Below are positions 17,551 to 26,131 of a stretch of DNA of 64,000 bases, in pieces. A program made the position numbers and the translations under genes. The stretch is from Actinacidiphila yanglinensis (lineage in GTDB: Bacteria > Actinomycetota > Actinomycetes > Streptomycetales > Streptomycetaceae), in contig NZ_FNVU01000001.1 in assembly GCF_900107965.1 (NCBI RefSeq), positions 682,001-746,000 on the forward strand. The letters run 5' to 3'. Position 1 is the first letter of the stretch. Each line of letters starts with the position of its first letter. Under the pieces are notes generated by a model, which saw only the letters and a program-made list of their open reading frames with translations, did not search any database and was not told the DNA's origin.

Positions 17551-18183
17551 TCAGACCCCGAGCTTCGCTCCGTACGCCTGCGCCACCGCGTCCTCCGGGC
17601 CGTCCGCGTCGACCTTCGCCGCGGCCTGCCGGCCGAACGCGAACATCGTCAGCTCGGACGGCTCGCCGGTGACGGTCACCACGGGCGCGCCCTTGTGGGC
17701 GACCACGGTCCGCCCGTCGGGCACCCGCAGCACGATGCCGACCGGGCTGCGCCGCCCGAACAGCCGGGCGGCCCGCTCCAGCCGCGCCCAGAGCGCGTCG
17801 GCGAAGACCGGGTCGATCGTGCGCGGGGTCCACTCGGGCGCCGCACGCCGCACGTCCTCGGTGTGGACGTAGAACTCCAGCGTGTTCGACGCCTCGTCGA
17901 GCTGCTTGAGCGAGAAGGGGGACAGCCGCGGCGGGCCGGTCCTGATCAGGTGGAGGAGTTCGGCGTACGGCTTCTCCGCGTACTCCTTGCGGACCCGCGC
18001 CAGGCGGTCGGCGAGCTGCGGGACCACCATCCCGACGGCCGCGTCACCGCGTCGCTCGCGGACCACGACGTGGGCGGCCAGGTCCTTGGTGGTCCAGCCC
18101 GCACAGAGCGTCGGGGCGTCGGGGCCCGAACGCTCCAGCAGATCGGCGAAGAGCAGACGTTCACGCTGCGCATGGGTCGTCAT
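17551..18183 (-). CDS. TIGR03085-family metal-binding (DinB/mycothiol-like) protein
   Basis: 210 residues. The start MTTHAQRERLLFADLLERSGPDAPTLCAGWTTKDLAAHVVVRE is the mycothiol-dependent/DinB-like helical bundle. Metal-ligand histidines are candidates in DLAAHVVV and EFYVHTEDVRR. The C-terminal ~60 residues form a sterol-carrier-like tail (VVTVTGEPSELTMFAFGRQ). This architecture fits the actinobacterial TIGR03085 family, whose biochemical function is not established; mycothiol-dependent chemistry is an inference. Confidence 0.8.
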   Translation of the reverse strand: MTTHAQRERLLFADLLERSGPDAPTLCAGWTTKDLAAHVVVRERRGDAAVGMVVPQLADRLARVRKEYAEKPYAELLHLIRTGPPRLSPFSLKQLDEASNTLEFYVHTEDVRRAAPEWTPRTIDPVFADALWARLERAARLFGRRSPVGIVLRVPDGRTVVAHKGAPVVTVTGEPSELTMFAFGRQAAAKVDADGPEDAVAQAYGAKLGV

Positions 18184-18324
18184 ACCGGAAGGCTATCCAC
18201 CCGGCGGCCGAAAAATCCGGTGCCGTGCGCCCGGATCACCCGGGTCGCCGCCGGACCGGGCGCCGGGCGCGCCGTCGCGTTCCGCCCGCCGCGCCCGTCC
18301 CCCGATCAGTGCGTGCCATGGAAC

Positions 18325-19305
18325 TCAGAACTTGCTGTACATCTTCGTGCCGTTCGTGCCGTTGCTGCGGGTCAGCGAGCAGGTGACCGTCTTCTTGCCC
18401 TGCAGCTCGTACGTGATGAGCTTCGGGAACAGCGCGTACGGGTAGTACTCGCGGCCGTCGTGCGGCAGGTGCGCGTGCGCGTCGGACTGGCACAGCGACA
18501 GCGCCTTGGTCTGGATGTCCGCGTCGGTGTCGAAGGTGCCGCTCAGCGTCTCGTTCGCGATCACCTGCGCGTCGTGCGCGGAACTGCACGAACGGGTCGT
18601 CACCGTCGAGACCGACGGCGACAGCGACGGGGCGTCGAAGCAGGTACCCGGCTTCAGTGACACGTACGGCACCAGCTTCTCGGTCGGCGAGGCCGAGTCG
18701 GTCGGCAGGCCGTCGTCACCGGTGGGCAGGTCCGTGGGCAGGCCCAGCGTCGGGTCGTCCGAGGGGTCCGTCGTGTCCGACGGCAGCGTGAAGCTCGGTA
18801 TCCCGGTGGGGATCTTGGTCGGCAGCCCGCTGATGGTGTGGGTCGGCTTGTCGTCCGCCGACTTCTTCTTGTCGCCGCCGCTGCTGGCCACGGCGACGCC
18901 GCCGATGATCGCGCCGATCACCACGACCGCGCCGACCGCGATCCACGCGTTGCGCTTGTTGTTGTTCGGCGGCGGGGGCGGCGGCTGGTAGCCGAAGCCC
19001 GGCTGGCCGCCGGGGTAGCCGTAGTCACCGGGGGGCGCCGGCGGACCGGGCTGGCCGGCCGGGCCGTAGCCGCCCTGCTGGTTCTGCTGCGGGTAGCCGT
19101 AGGGCTGGCCGCCCGGCTGGCCCTCGGGCTGCTGCGGGTAGCCGTACGGAGGCTGGCCCTCGGGCTGCTGCGGGTAGCCGTACGGCTGGCCGCCGCCCGG
19201 CGGTGGAGGCGGCGGAGGCGGGCCGAAACCCTGGGGCGGCCCGAAACCGCCGCTCTGCTCGGGGGGTGGCGGTGGACCATCTTGCGGCGGCGGAGGAAAA
19301 CCCAT
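18325..19305 (-). CDS. Pro-rich membrane protein with septum-formation-like extracellular domain
   Basis: 326 residues. The first ~140 are a cytoplasmic Pro/Gly/Tyr/Gln-rich tail with near-repeats of QPYGYPQQPEG. One transmembrane helix (AWIAVGAVVVIGAIIGGVAVA) follows, then a Ser/Thr/Pro/Asp linker. The ~110-residue extracellular domain has cysteines in KPGTCFDAPS, TTRSCSSAHDAQVI, LSLCQSDA and KTVTCSLTR. That pattern (GTCF...C...H..EV) resembles the septum-formation/DUF4190-associated domain of actinobacteria. ATG 19305 is chosen over longer frames because no ATG/GTG with a ribosome site lies upstream. The role is unknown. Confidence 0.7.
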   Translation of the reverse strand: MGFPPPPQDGPPPPPEQSGGFGPPQGFGPPPPPPPPGGGQPYGYPQQPEGQPPYGYPQQPEGQPGGQPYGYPQQNQQGGYGPAGQPGPPAPPGDYGYPGGQPGFGYQPPPPPPNNNKRNAWIAVGAVVVIGAIIGGVAVASSGGDKKKSADDKPTHTISGLPTKIPTGIPSFTLPSDTTDPSDDPTLGLPTDLPTGDDGLPTDSASPTEKLVPYVSLKPGTCFDAPSLSPSVSTVTTRSCSSAHDAQVIANETLSGTFDTDADIQTKALSLCQSDAHAHLPHDGREYYPYALFPKLITYELQGKKTVTCSLTRSNGTNGTKMYSKF

Positions 19306-19430
19306 GGTGGCAGGATGCCCCATACGGATGACAGCTGCGAGCTCCTCCCGGATAGCGGGCAACCGCCTTGTGGCGTTTGGCAGTTAATGCGGCTTTTCTT
19401 GTTGCGGCGGATCGGCGGCAGAATGGGGGC

Positions 19431-19787
19431 ATGTCCTCGCCATCGACCTCGCTCGACCCCGCGATCGCCGCGCGTCTCAAGCGCAACCCGGACGGGCTGG
19501 TTCCCGCCATCGCCCAGCAGTACGACACCGGTGAGGTGCTGATGCTCGGCTGGATGGATGCCGAGGCGCTGCACCGCACCCTCACCACCGGGCGCTGCAC
19601 CTACTGGAGCCGCAGCCGCCGCGAGTACTGGGCCAAGGGGGATACTTCCGGCCACGTCCAGCACGTCAGGTCCGTCGCCCTCGACTGCGACGGGGACACG
19701 CTCCTCGTCCGCGTCGACCAGGTGGGCCCCGCCTGCCACACCGGCACCCGCACCTGCTTCGACGAGGACGTCCTCCTGGAGGGTTAG
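19431..19787 (+). CDS. hisI: Phosphoribosyl-AMP cyclohydrolase
   Basis: 118 residues, HisI only (no fused HisE). It opens the adenine ring of phosphoribosyl-AMP, the third step of histidine synthesis, in a Zn/Mg-dependent reaction. The typical motifs are [34 protein letters not shown] and the metal-binding [20 protein letters not shown]. The start is ATG 19431 at MSSPSTS, with only a short G-rich sequence before it; it may be leaderless. It is separated from the main his operon by 5 kb and precedes trpE, an arrangement I recall from other Streptomyces. Confidence 0.9.
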   Translation: MSSPSTSLDPAIAARLKRNPDGLVPAIAQQYDTGEVLMLGWMDAEALHRTLTTGRCTYWSRSRREYWAKGDTSGHVQHVRSVALDCDGDTLLVRVDQVGPACHTGTRTCFDEDVLLEG

Positions 19788-19809
19788 GCGACCCTCTTCT
19801 CGCCTGGGG

Positions 19810-19985
19810 ACCCGCACGACCAGGGGCGCGTGGGGGCACCCCCTGGCTTCGCCGGGGGCACCCCCACCCAGCCGCCAGGCTGGGGGAGAACCGCGCGGGC
19901 AACCGGCCACCGGCAGGTGGTCCCTCGACCACGCACAGGGGCACCCCGGCGGGACAGGGGCACCCCCGAGGGTCGGGGCACGCCG
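19810..19985. repeat. Dispersed mosaic repeat, hisI-trpE gap
   Basis: It contains the inverted copy of the shared 22-mer (19869-19890), the half-palindrome GAACCGCGCG at 19890-19899, and a 19-mer at 19909-19927 that is identical at 26066-26084. GC-rich hairpins formed here could terminate hisI transcripts before trpE. Confidence 0.7.
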
Positions 19986-19992
19986 GGGCGGT

Positions 19993-19998
19993 TACCCT
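19993..19998 (+). promoter_or_regulatory. Putative -10 box of trpE
   Basis: TACCCT ends 7 positions before ATG 20005, the geometry of a leaderless transcript. If used, there is no room for a Trp leader-peptide attenuator. Confidence 0.45.
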
Positions 19999-20004
19999 CC
20001 CGCC

Positions 20005-21513
20005 ATGGACCTCCCTACCTTCCGCAAACTCGCCGTCGACCGCCGCGTGATCCCGGTCAGCAGGCGCCTGCTCGCGGACGGCGACACCCCGGTCGGGTTG
20101 TACAGAAAACTCGCGGGTGAGCGCGTCGGCACGTTCCTGCTGGAATCCGCCGAGGACAGCAAGGCGTGGTCGCGCTACAGCTTCGTCGGCGTCCGCTCGG
20201 CCGCGACGCTGACCGCCCGTCAGGGGCAGGCGCACTGGCTCGGCACGCCCCCGGTCGGCGTCCCGGTGGACGGCGACCCGCTGGCCGCGCTGCGGGCCAC
20301 CGTGGAGGCCCTGCACACCCCGCGCGACCTGGCCGCGGGCATGCCCCCGTTCACCGGCGGCATGGTCGGCTACCTCGGCTACGACATCGTCCGCCGCCTG
20401 GAGCGGATCGGCGAGCACGGGAGCGACGAACTCCGGCTGCCCGAGCTGACGATGCTGCTCACCTCCGACCTCGCCGTGCTGGACCACTGGGACGGCAGCG
20501 TGCTGCTGATCGCCAACGCCATCAACCACAACGACCGGGACACCGGCGTGGAGGAGGCGTACGCGGACGCGGTGGCCCGGCTGGACGCGATGGAGGCCGA
20601 CCTGGGCCGCCCCGCCGAGTACCCGCCGGTCGCGCTGCCGCAGTCCGAACTGCCGGAGTACACCACGCGGTGGGGCGGTCAGGACTTCCGCGACGCGGTC
20701 GAGGACGTCAAGGAGCGGATCCGGGCGGGCGAGGCGTTCCAGGTGGTGCCCTCGCAGCGGTTCGAGACGCCGTGCTCGGCGACCGCGCTGGACGTCTACC
20801 GGGTGCTGCGCGCCACCAACCCGAGCCCGTACATGTACCTGCTGCGCTTCCCGGGTGAGGACGGGGGCGCCGAGGGCGGTTTCGACGTGGTCGGGTCCAG
20901 CCCCGAGGCGCTGGTCAAGGTCGAGGACGGGCGGGCCATGGTGCACCCGATCGCGGGCACCCGGCCGCGCGGCGCCACCCCGCAGGAGGACGCGGCGCTC
21001 GCCGAGGAACTGCTGGCCGACCCCAAGGAGCGGGCCGAGCACCTGATGCTGGTCGACCTCGGCCGCAACGACCTGGGCCGGGTGTGCGAGCCCGGCAGCG
21101 TCGAGGTGGTCGACTTCATGTCGGTCGAGCGCTACTCGCACGTGATGCACATCGTCTCGACCGTCACCGGCCGGGTCGCGCCGGGCCACAGCGCCTTCGA
21201 CGTGCTCACCGCCTGCTTCCCCGCGGGCACCCTGTCCGGCGCCCCCAAGCCGCGCGCGATGCAGATCATCGAGGAACTGGAGCCCACCCGCCGGGGGTTG
21301 TACGGGGGCTGCGTCGGCTACCTCGACTTCGCCGGCGACTCCGACACCGCGATCGCCATCCGTACCGCCCTGGTCCGGGACGGCACGGCCTACGTGCAGG
21401 CGGGCGCCGGCATCGTGGCCGACTCCGACCCGGTCTCCGAGGACACGGAGTGCCGCAACAAGGCCGCGGCCGTCCTCCGGGCCGTGAACACGGCCAACCG
21501 CCTGCACGGCTGA
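20005..21513 (+). CDS. trpE: Anthranilate synthase component I
   Basis: 502 residues, normal for TrpE. It turns chorismate into anthranilate with ammonia from TrpG. The tryptophan feedback-site motif LLES is visible near residue 47 (GTFLLESAEDSKAWSRYSF). Chorismate-site motifs are PSPYMYLLRF, GTRPRGATP, LMLVDLGRNDLGRV and the C-terminal AGAGIVADSDPVSEDTECRNKA. A trpG glutaminase is not in this window. ATG 20005 follows a -10-like TACCCT with no Shine-Dalgarno site. A perfect 18-bp hairpin follows the stop. Confidence 0.95.
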   Translation: MDLPTFRKLAVDRRVIPVSRRLLADGDTPVGLYRKLAGERVGTFLLESAEDSKAWSRYSFVGVRSAATLTARQGQAHWLGTPPVGVPVDGDPLAALRATVEALHTPRDLAAGMPPFTGGMVGYLGYDIVRRLERIGEHGSDELRLPELTMLLTSDLAVLDHWDGSVLLIANAINHNDRDTGVEEAYADAVARLDAMEADLGRPAEYPPVALPQSELPEYTTRWGGQDFRDAVEDVKERIRAGEAFQVVPSQRFETPCSATALDVYRVLRATNPSPYMYLLRFPGEDGGAEGGFDVVGSSPEALVKVEDGRAMVHPIAGTRPRGATPQEDAALAEELLADPKERAEHLMLVDLGRNDLGRVCEPGSVEVVDFMSVERYSHVMHIVSTVTGRVAPGHSAFDVLTACFPAGTLSGAPKPRAMQIIEELEPTRRGLYGGCVGYLDFAGDSDTAIAIRTALVRDGTAYVQAGAGIVADSDPVSEDTECRNKAAAVLRAVNTANRLHG

Positions 21514-21533
21514 CCCCCCGGGCGGCCCGGACA

Positions 21534-21573
21534 GCGCAGTTCCCCGCGCCCTCAGGGGCGCGGGGAACTGCGC
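21534..21573. terminator. Perfect 18-bp hairpin between trpE and S53 protease
   Basis: The arms GCGCAGTTCCCCGCGCCC (21534-21551) and its exact complement (21556-21573) flank the loop TCAG. It lies between convergent genes and is the compact form of the dispersed palindrome seen with longer centres at 28451-28541 and elsewhere. It probably terminates both genes. Confidence 0.8.
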
Positions 21574-21591
21574 GGCGAGCGGTCCGGCCGG

Positions 21592-22833
21592 TCAGCCGGT
21601 GAAGGCCGCCGTGCCGTTGGGCGTGCCGAGCCCGGTCGGGCCGTCGTAGCCCGAGGCGCCGCTGCAGAGGTAGGAACCGCCGCAGCTGCCGTTCGACCCG
21701 CCGGTCACGTCGTTGAGGTCCGACGTGTGGGCGTAGGGGAAGGACGACGGCGTGGAGCCGTCCGACGGCGTGCCGGCGAGCGCGTAGACCGAGGCGATGA
21801 TCGGCGAGGACACGCTCGTGCCGCCGAACACCTCCCAGCCGCCGTCGCCGCCGTAGGTGTCGTTGACCGCGACACCGGTGCTCGGGTCGGCCACCGCCGA
21901 GACGTCGGCCACCGACCGCTTCGCGCAGCCGCTGTCGGTCTGCCAGCTCGGCTTCGGGTCGTACTGCGAGCAGCCCGAGCCCGAACCGCTCCACGCGGAC
22001 TCGCTCCAGCCGCGGGCGGAGGAGTCGGCGGTCAGCGAGGTGCCGCCGACCGCGGTGACGTACTGCGAGCCGGCCGGGTACTCGACGCCGTACCCCGAGT
22101 CGCCCGCGCTGACCGTGATGGCCACGCCCGGGTGGTCGAAGTACGTGCTGTCGTACGACGAGTCGGCCGAGGACTCGCCGCCGCCGTAGCTGTTGGAGAC
22201 GTACTTCGCGCCCAGCGACACCGCGGTGTTCACCGAGGCGCCGAGGTCGGCCATCGACGAACTGTCCGCCTCCACCAGGAGGATGTGGCACTGCGGGCAG
22301 GTCGCGCTGACCATGTCGACGTCGAGCGATATCTCCTCGGCCCAGCCGGCGTCGGGAGTGGGCAGCGAGGAGGCGCTGCCGCTCTGGCCGACCTTGCTGA
22401 AGCAGCCGTTGTCGGTGGAGCACTCGGGCAGCCCGTAGGTGGACCGGTAAGTGGCCAGGTCCGCCTCGGCGTTGGGGTCGTCGTACGCGTCGACGATCGC
22501 CACGGTCGCGCCGGAGCCGCCGGTGGTGGGCAGGTTGTAGGCGGAGTGCAGGTCGTCAGGGCCGAAGCCGGAGGGCGCCGCGGACGGGTGGACCGCACCG
22601 CTGGACCGCGCCAGCGTGCTCGCCCCGCTGGTGACCTTGACGGCCTGGCAGGCCATCTGGCCGGCCTTCGTGGCCACCGCACACGAGTGGGCGGTCCGCA
22701 GGCCGTGCACGGCCGGGGCGGCCTGCGCGGAGGAGGCGAGCGCGAGCCCGGACGCGGCGAGCCCCGCCGCTGCGGTGAGGGCGAGGCCGGTACGGAGGGA
22801 GAGGGGGTTGAAGGTGCCGAGAGTGAAGCGCAA
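21592..22833 (-). CDS. Secreted S53 (sedolisin-like) serine-carboxyl peptidase
   Basis: 413 residues. The signal peptide ends around ALASSAQA (39). The catalytic residues of S53 are all visible: Glu167 and Asp171 in EEISLDVDM, oxyanion Asp245 in SAGDSG, and nucleophile Ser340 in GGTSVSSP. Cysteines in CPQC and elsewhere suggest disulfides. The pro-region is only about 45 residues, far shorter than the ~180 of classic S53 enzymes. The start is TTG 22833, supported by GGAGG 7 nt upstream. It is a secreted protease acting outside the cell; pH optimum and substrates cannot be read from sequence. Confidence 0.85.
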   Translation of the reverse strand: MRFTLGTFNPLSLRTGLALTAAAGLAASGLALASSAQAAPAVHGLRTAHSCAVATKAGQMACQAVKVTSGASTLARSSGAVHPSAAPSGFGPDDLHSAYNLPTTGGSGATVAIVDAYDDPNAEADLATYRSTYGLPECSTDNGCFSKVGQSGSASSLPTPDAGWAEEISLDVDMVSATCPQCHILLVEADSSSMADLGASVNTAVSLGAKYVSNSYGGGESSADSSYDSTYFDHPGVAITVSAGDSGYGVEYPAGSQYVTAVGGTSLTADSSARGWSESAWSGSGSGCSQYDPKPSWQTDSGCAKRSVADVSAVADPSTGVAVNDTYGGDGGWEVFGGTSVSSPIIASVYALAGTPSDGSTPSSFPYAHTSDLNDVTGGSNGSCGGSYLCSGASGYDGPTGLGTPNGTAAFTG

Positions 22834-23086
22834 GCGACTGCCTCCTGTGGTGGGGGGAACCGAGGAGCGAGGGTGAACACAGAGGTTTCTGCGCCCTTTT
22901 GGGAACAGTGGGACTGGCGCACGCTATGACTGACCGGCACACGTCAACAAGAATCGGGCGGCGATCTCCGCTTTACCTTCACCTGGCGGCTGCGCGGGCT
23001 CCGCATGACCCACCCGCGATCCCCCCGCGACGCGAGCGGGGCGCCCTTGCACCGCCCCCCGCCGAGGGGGTCCCGCGCGGGCAGGG

Positions 23087-23092
23087 GATAGT
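23087..23092 (+). promoter_or_regulatory. Putative -10 box upstream of the trp-associated membrane gene
   Basis: GATAGT ends 7 positions before GTG 23099, again fitting a leaderless start. Confidence 0.35.
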
Positions 23093-23098
23093 GGAGGG

Positions 23099-23917
23099 GT
23101 GAACACGTCCTCGGCCGCGCCTGAACACACCGCGACGTCCACCGCGCCCGCGCCGGCGGACCTCTCGGCGGAACCCGCCGCACCCGGAGTGCAGCGGCGC
23201 GCCGACCCCGACCGCCGCGCCGCCTACCGTGCCCTCGCGGTGGCACTGGGCTGCGGCGTCCTCGGGGCGAGCCTGGTGCTGCTGGCGGCGGGCAAGACGT
23301 GGGCCCGCGGCACCGCCGCGTCCGCCGGGCACGCCATGCCGGTGCACGCGAGCGGCAGCCAGATGACCGCGCTGCCCGGGGCGCTCGCCCTGGTCGGGCT
23401 CGCCTCGCTGGTGGCGATCTTCGCGGTCCGCCGGATCGGGCGCTACGTGGTGGCCGCGCTGCTGACGCTCAGCGGCCTCGGCGCCGCCGTCACCGCCCTT
23501 GCCCGCCGCGGCGACCACGGCGCCCTGAACTCCGCCGCCGCCACCGCGACCAGCCTCACCCACGCCACCGCCGCGCACACCAGCACCACCGGCTGGCCGT
23601 TCGTCTCCGCGGCCGGCGGGCTGCTGATGCTCGTCGCGGGCCTGATCGCGCTGCGGCACGGCTCCCGGTGGCCGGCGATGTCCGGCCGCTACGACCGGCC
23701 CACCGGCCGCACCGGTACCCCACGGGCCGGCCGCGGTCCCGCCCCCGTGACCGTCGACCCCGACCGCCCCGAGGACCTGTGGAAGGCGCTCGACCGCGGC
23801 GAGGACCCGACCGAGGACCCCACTGACGACCCGACGGAGAACGCGACCGACGACGTGGCCGAGAACGCGGCCGGCGGCACGGCCGAGGACGGCGCCGGGA
23901 ACCGCGCCGCGGACTGA
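23099..23917 (+). CDS. Trp-operon-associated membrane protein (TIGR02234)
   Basis: 272 residues. It has a short charged N-terminus and four transmembrane helices (ALAVALGCGVLGASLVLLAAG, then two closely spaced near GALALVGLASLVAIFAV and VVAALLTLSGLGAAVTAL, and GLLMLVAGLIALRHG). A disordered tail rich in repeated DDPTE/DPTEN follows (~215-272). Family TIGR02234 occurs almost only beside trp genes in actinobacteria. A membrane role linked to tryptophan metabolism is inferred from position; no activity is known. It lies between trpE and trpC as in other Streptomyces. Confidence 0.8.
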   Translation: MNTSSAAPEHTATSTAPAPADLSAEPAAPGVQRRADPDRRAAYRALAVALGCGVLGASLVLLAAGKTWARGTAASAGHAMPVHASGSQMTALPGALALVGLASLVAIFAVRRIGRYVVAALLTLSGLGAAVTALARRGDHGALNSAAATATSLTHATAAHTSTTGWPFVSAAGGLLMLVAGLIALRHGSRWPAMSGRYDRPTGRTGTPRAGRGPAPVTVDPDRPEDLWKALDRGEDPTEDPTDDPTENATDDVAENAAGGTAEDGAGNRAAD

Positions 23918-24082
23918 CGGCCGGCCGGGCCGGACGGGCGCCGGACCCGCACGAGCGGCCGTGCCCGGCACGCCACTCCGCTCCAGGCCACCCCGGTGCG
24001 CGCCCCACCCCCCGCACGCGCAACAATGGGGGACGAAGTGGGAGGCGCAGGACGCCCCGACCCGACTCTGCAGGGAGCACTC

Positions 24083-24340
24083 ATGGCGGCACAGCACGAC
24101 CACGGACACACGCCCGCCGCCTGGACCGGTGTGATCATCGCGTTCGTCGGTTTCTGCGTGGCCGGCGGCTTCATGGTGGCGGCGAACACGGCCGGGTTCT
24201 GGGTGGGTATGGCGATCATCGCGGTCGGCGTCGTCGTCGGCGGAGCGATGAAGCTGATGGGCCTCGGCCAGACGTACAAGCCGATCTCGACCAACGGATC
24301 GTCCTCCACCGAGGAGTCCCGCGCCCACGCCGGCGCCTGA
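24083..24340 (+). CDS. HGxxPAAW-motif small membrane protein
   Basis: 85 residues. It begins MAAQHDHGHTPAAWTG, the defining HGxxPAAW motif, followed by two transmembrane helices (VIIAFVGFCVAGGFMVAA and FWVGMAIIAVGVVVGGAMKLMG) and a short Ser/Glu-rich end. GGGAG lies upstream of ATG 24083 with good spacing. This small conserved actinobacterial family of unknown function is usually found in the trp region. It is probably in the same conserved cassette as the genes on either side. Confidence 0.8.
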   Translation: MAAQHDHGHTPAAWTGVIIAFVGFCVAGGFMVAANTAGFWVGMAIIAVGVVVGGAMKLMGLGQTYKPISTNGSSSTEESRAHAGA

Positions 24341-24420
24341 TCCCGCGCCCCGCGCGCGAACCCCGAGGCGCAGCCGCCCGGACCCCCGGTCCGCGCGCTG
24401 CGCCTTCGTGCGTCCCGGGG

Positions 24421-24426
24421 CACAAT
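24421..24426 (+). promoter_or_regulatory. Putative -10 box of the DUF2752 gene
   Basis: CACAAT ends 8 positions before GTG 24434 and matches four of six consensus -10 bases; the transcript is probably leaderless. Confidence 0.4.
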
Positions 24427-24433
24427 CGGCGCT

Positions 24434-24898
24434 GTGACCCACCTCACGTCCGAGGTCCCCGTTCGCACGGACGCCCCCGGCCCGCGCCCGCCCGGCCCGC
24501 GGGCCGCCCTGCGCCGCGCCGCCGTACCGCTCGGCGTGCTCGGCGCCGTAGCGGCGGGCTTCTGCTACGTCGGCAGCGTCGACCCCAACACGCCCGGGCA
24601 CTACCCGGTCTGCCCGCTGCTCCACTACACCGGCGTGTACTGCCCCGGCTGCGGCGGTCTGCGCAGCGCGTACGCCGTCGCGCACGGCCACTTCCGTACC
24701 GCGCTGGGGTGCAACGCGCTGGCCGTGGCCGGTTACGCCGTCTTCGCCGTGGTCTGGACGGTCTGGGCGGTGCGCGCGGTGCGCGGCCGGCCCTTCGAGC
24801 CGTACCTGCGGCCGGGCTGGCGGTGGGCGATCGGGGTGCTCGCGCTGCTCTTCACAGTTGTCCGGAACCTGCCCTTCGGCGCGGCCCTGGCCCCCTGA
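24434..24898 (+). CDS. DUF2752 family membrane protein
   Basis: 154 residues. After a Pro/Arg N-terminus come three hydrophobic helices. The family signature is between the first two: PNTPGHYPVCPLLHYTGVYCPGCGGLRSAY, with a CxxC pair that may bind metal or form a disulfide. DUF2752 proteins are widespread and uncharacterised. It lies between the HGxxPAAW gene and trpC, with its own putative promoter. Confidence 0.8.
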   Translation: MTHLTSEVPVRTDAPGPRPPGPRAALRRAAVPLGVLGAVAAGFCYVGSVDPNTPGHYPVCPLLHYTGVYCPGCGGLRSAYAVAHGHFRTALGCNALAVAGYAVFAVVWTVWAVRAVRGRPFEPYLRPGWRWAIGVLALLFTVVRNLPFGAALAP

Positions 24899-24989
24899 CC
24901 GAGATGGCCGCCGTGACCGCATACGTCCAGGTGGTGGGACCGCGCGGGGCACGATTCGGGTCCCGCGCCCCCCGCCCGATACCATCGGA

Positions 24990-25061
24990 GTGCTGGTGGT
25001 CAACCGCCGCTGGCTTGATCATTTCGCTGCTCGGCCCGGCCGAAGGGGAGTTCTCGCGTGA
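24990..25061 (+). CDS. Possible 23-residue leader peptide coupled to trpC
   Basis: A GTG-started frame at 24990 encodes [19 protein letters not shown] plus four residues and stops with TGA overlapping the GTG of trpC (GTGA at 25058). A TACCAT hexamer at 24980-24985 could be its -10 element. It holds one Trp codon (residue 8), fewer than known Trp attenuators. It could be a leader peptide that couples translation to trpC, or chance. I see no clear paired terminator/antiterminator structure. Confidence 0.3.
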   Translation: MLVVNRRWLDHFAARPGRRGVLA

Positions 25062-25867
25062 GTGTGCTCGACGAGATCATCGACGGAGTACGAGCCGACC
25101 TCGCCGAGCGACAGGCCCGGGTCTCCCTTGACGACCTCAAGGAGCGCGCGGCCAAGGCGCGGGACGCCCGTGACGGGGTCGCCGCCCTGCGCGGCGAGGG
25201 CGTCAAGGTGATCTGCGAGGTCAAGCGGTCCAGCCCCTCCAAGGGCGCGCTCGCCGCGATCGCGGATCCCGCGGCACTCGCGGCCGACTACGAGGCGGGC
25301 GGCGCCGCGGCGATCAGCGTGCTCACCGAGCAGCGGCGCTTCGGCGGGTCGCTGGCCGACCTGGAAGCGGTCCGCGCGAAGGTCGACACCCCCGTGCTGC
25401 GCAAGGACTTCATCGTCACCGCCTACCAGCTGTGGGAGGCGCGCGCCTACGGGGCCGACCTGGCCCTGCTGATCGTCTCCGCGCTCGACCAGGCCGCCCT
25501 GGTCTCGCTCGTCGAGCGGGCCGAGTCGATCGGGCTCACCCCGCTCGTCGAGGTGCACGACGAGGAGGAGGTCCAGCGCGCGGTCGACGCGGGGGCCCGC
25601 GTGATCGGGGTCAACGCGCGCAACCTCAAGACGCTCCAGGTGGACCGGGACACCTTCGCCCGGGTCGCCCCCGAGATCCCCGATCACATTGTCAAGGTCG
25701 CGGAGTCGGGTGTGCGGGGGCCGCACGATCTGATCGCTTACGCGCATGACGGGGCCGATGCCGTTCTGGTCGGGGAGTCGCTCGTGACGGGGCGTGACCC
25801 GCGGACGGCGGTCGCCGATCTGGTTGCGGCCGGCGCTCATCCGGCCCTCCGGCACGGGCGCGACTGA
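25058..25867 (+). CDS. trpC: Indole-3-glycerol-phosphate synthase
   Basis: 269 residues, a monofunctional (beta/alpha)8 barrel that closes the indole ring from CdRP. Motifs are [13 protein letters not shown] (catalytic lysine), [44 protein letters not shown] and [14 protein letters not shown] 25058 has GAAGGGGAG upstream. PRA isomerase activity, fused to TrpC in E. coli, is absent here and is presumably supplied by PriA. It is followed by a repeat-filled 264-bp gap, then trpM and trpBA. Confidence 0.95.
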   Translation: MSVLDEIIDGVRADLAERQARVSLDDLKERAAKARDARDGVAALRGEGVKVICEVKRSSPSKGALAAIADPAALAADYEAGGAAAISVLTEQRRFGGSLADLEAVRAKVDTPVLRKDFIVTAYQLWEARAYGADLALLIVSALDQAALVSLVERAESIGLTPLVEVHDEEEVQRAVDAGARVIGVNARNLKTLQVDRDTFARVAPEIPDHIVKVAESGVRGPHDLIAYAHDGADAVLVGESLVTGRDPRTAVADLVAAGAHPALRHGRD

Positions 25868-25939
25868 TTCCCAGGGTGCCCCTGACCCTCCGGGGTGCCC
25901 CGTCCTGTGAGTTGCGGGACCTTGCGGTCCGGTTGTGGT

Positions 25940-26115
25940 TGTTCGCGCAGTTCTCCCCCAGCCTGGCGGCTGGGAGGGGCCCCACGCGCCCCTTGGTTGG
26001 TGGCCCTCTTTTCGCGGAGGGAGCCGCACATACCCAGGGGTGCGGGGAACTGCGCGACAAGCCCACCACCGGCAGGTGGTCCCTGAACAGGCAGGACGGG
26101 GCACCCCGGGGGGTC
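25940..26115. repeat. Dispersed mosaic repeat, trpC-trpM gap
   Basis: CGCGCAGTTC at 25944-25953 and its complement at 26047-26056 bracket the element. It holds the shared 22-mer at 25953-25974 and the 19-mer at 26066-26084. It ends just before the putative trpM promoter, so it separates trpC from the downstream trp genes. Confidence 0.75.
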
Positions 26116-26118
26116 CGC

Positions 26119-26124
26119 TAAGCT
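26119..26124 (+). promoter_or_regulatory. Putative -10 box of trpM
   Basis: TAAGCT ends 8 positions before ATG 26132; no ribosome-binding site is visible, fitting leaderless translation. Confidence 0.4.
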
Positions 26125-26131
26125 GCGTCGC

